From positions 62,001-126,000 of the forward strand of contig CAVRGS010000013.1 in assembly GCA_963720765.1 (NCBI GenBank): DNA of 64,000 nt, read 5' to 3'. Of this stretch, positions 63,769 to 64,000 are shown one piece after another; the stretch's first letter is position 1; the number at the start of each line of letters is the position of its first letter. The position numbers and the translations under genes are program-made. The notes under the pieces were generated by a model. It ran no database searches. It had not been told where the DNA came from and was given only the letters and a program-made list of their open reading frames with translations. Source of the DNA: DASUAS01 sp963720765. Its GTDB lineage: Bacteria; Actinomycetota; Acidimicrobiia; IMCC26256; DASPTH01.

Positions 63769-64000
63769 ATGGCAACCGAGCGAGCGAAGGAACTGGCCCG
63801 GAGGGTGTGGGACGAGGCCTGGAACGAGGGAGATCTCGCGGTGGTCGACGAGGCGCTCGCGGCCGATGGTGTCGACCGCCACGCCCTCGACGCCGACGAC
63901 ATCCGTGCCCACCTCAAGCAGGCCATCACCGAGTTCCGCACCGGCTTTCCCGACCTCCGCGCCGAGGTCGAGGACATGGTCGCCGAAGGCGACCGGGTGG
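63769..64000 (+). CDS. SnoaL-like polyketide-cyclase-type protein (truncated by window end)
   Basis: The first 77 residues of a gene that runs off the window. ELARRVWDEAWNEGDLAVVD and HLKQAITEFRTGFPDLRAEV are typical of the ester-cyclase/SnoaL group, with the NTF2 fold. ATG 63769 follows a weak GGAGA. It is divergent from a TetR. Confidence 0.75.
   Translation, partial: MATERAKELARRVWDEAWNEGDLAVVDEALAADGVDRHALDADDIRAHLKQAITEFRTGFPDLRAEVEDMVAEGDRV

Overview
The window reads as chromosome of a high-GC Gram-positive actinobacterium. The signs are strong G/C bias at third codon positions, many GTG starts, 4-bp ATGA/GTGA gene overlaps, TANNNT-type -10 boxes lying 6-8 bases before start codons (leaderless genes), an F420-type LLM oxidoreductase and a DosR-like two-component system. 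The gene mix (amidohydrolases, SDRs, P450s, epoxide hydrolases, CoA ligases, Liv-type ABC transporters) suits a free-living soil or aquatic degrader. Acidimicrobiia is my best guess, but this is inference only. No tRNA, rRNA, CRISPR array, IS element or phage gene was seen.

Layout. 1-2.8 kb: an MMPL exporter, a DUF2892 membrane protein and a CsoR/CstR-family repressor, with matching operators. 2.8-6.9 kb: a DHDPS-like lyase, a TetR regulator and an amidohydrolase between two copies of one palindrome, then a hotdog-like protein. 6.95-12.2 kb (minus): a coupled operon for a Vor-type 2-oxoacid:ferredoxin oxidoreductase (gamma, delta, alpha, beta), a CoA ligase and a Gfo/Idh oxidoreductase. 12.2-19.4 kb: hydrolases, an LLM oxidoreductase, an ATP-dependent DNA ligase, an epoxide hydrolase, and a relic made of the 3' ends of a second epoxide hydrolase and a second ligase. 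19.5-24.7 kb: SDR, D-aminoacylase-like amidohydrolase, P450 and a Liv-type binding protein. 24.8-35 kb: a Baeyer-Villiger-type monooxygenase, a FadR-type regulator, a second Liv system with a fused LivH-LivM-LivG protein, an SDR and an amidohydrolase. 35-44.3 kb: two more amidohydrolases, SDRs, VOC, TetR, acyl-CoA synthetase, aldehyde dehydrogenase and SRPBCC.

44.3-51.7 kb is a dormancy or hypoxia-type island. It holds a DevR/DosR-like response regulator, a PAS-PAS HisKA_3 kinase, universal stress proteins, PNPOx-fold proteins, DUF1918, a membrane-anchored CxxCH haem protein and small proteins of unknown function. Sites resembling the mycobacterial DosR box lie upstream of most units; one, at 44817, matches every fixed position. 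One target is an unrecognised 110-residue protein built of four 23-residue repeats.

51.7-64 kb: cupin, VOC, an SDR/SnoaL/thiolase/DUF35 operon, a TetR-MFS efflux pair with its palindrome, SRPBCC, and a divergent module of P450 against amidohydrolase-Rieske-3Fe4S ferredoxin-epoxide hydrolase. The end holds a small secreted Cys-containing protein, a TetR and a truncated SnoaL-like gene.

Ten genes carry 21 single-base frame breaks (18 of +1, 3 of -1), 15 of them between 25.7 and 33.8 kb and none after 43 kb. The broken genes show no premature stops in the correct frame and all their motifs survive. I read most of these as sequence errors and annotate each gene across its breaks.
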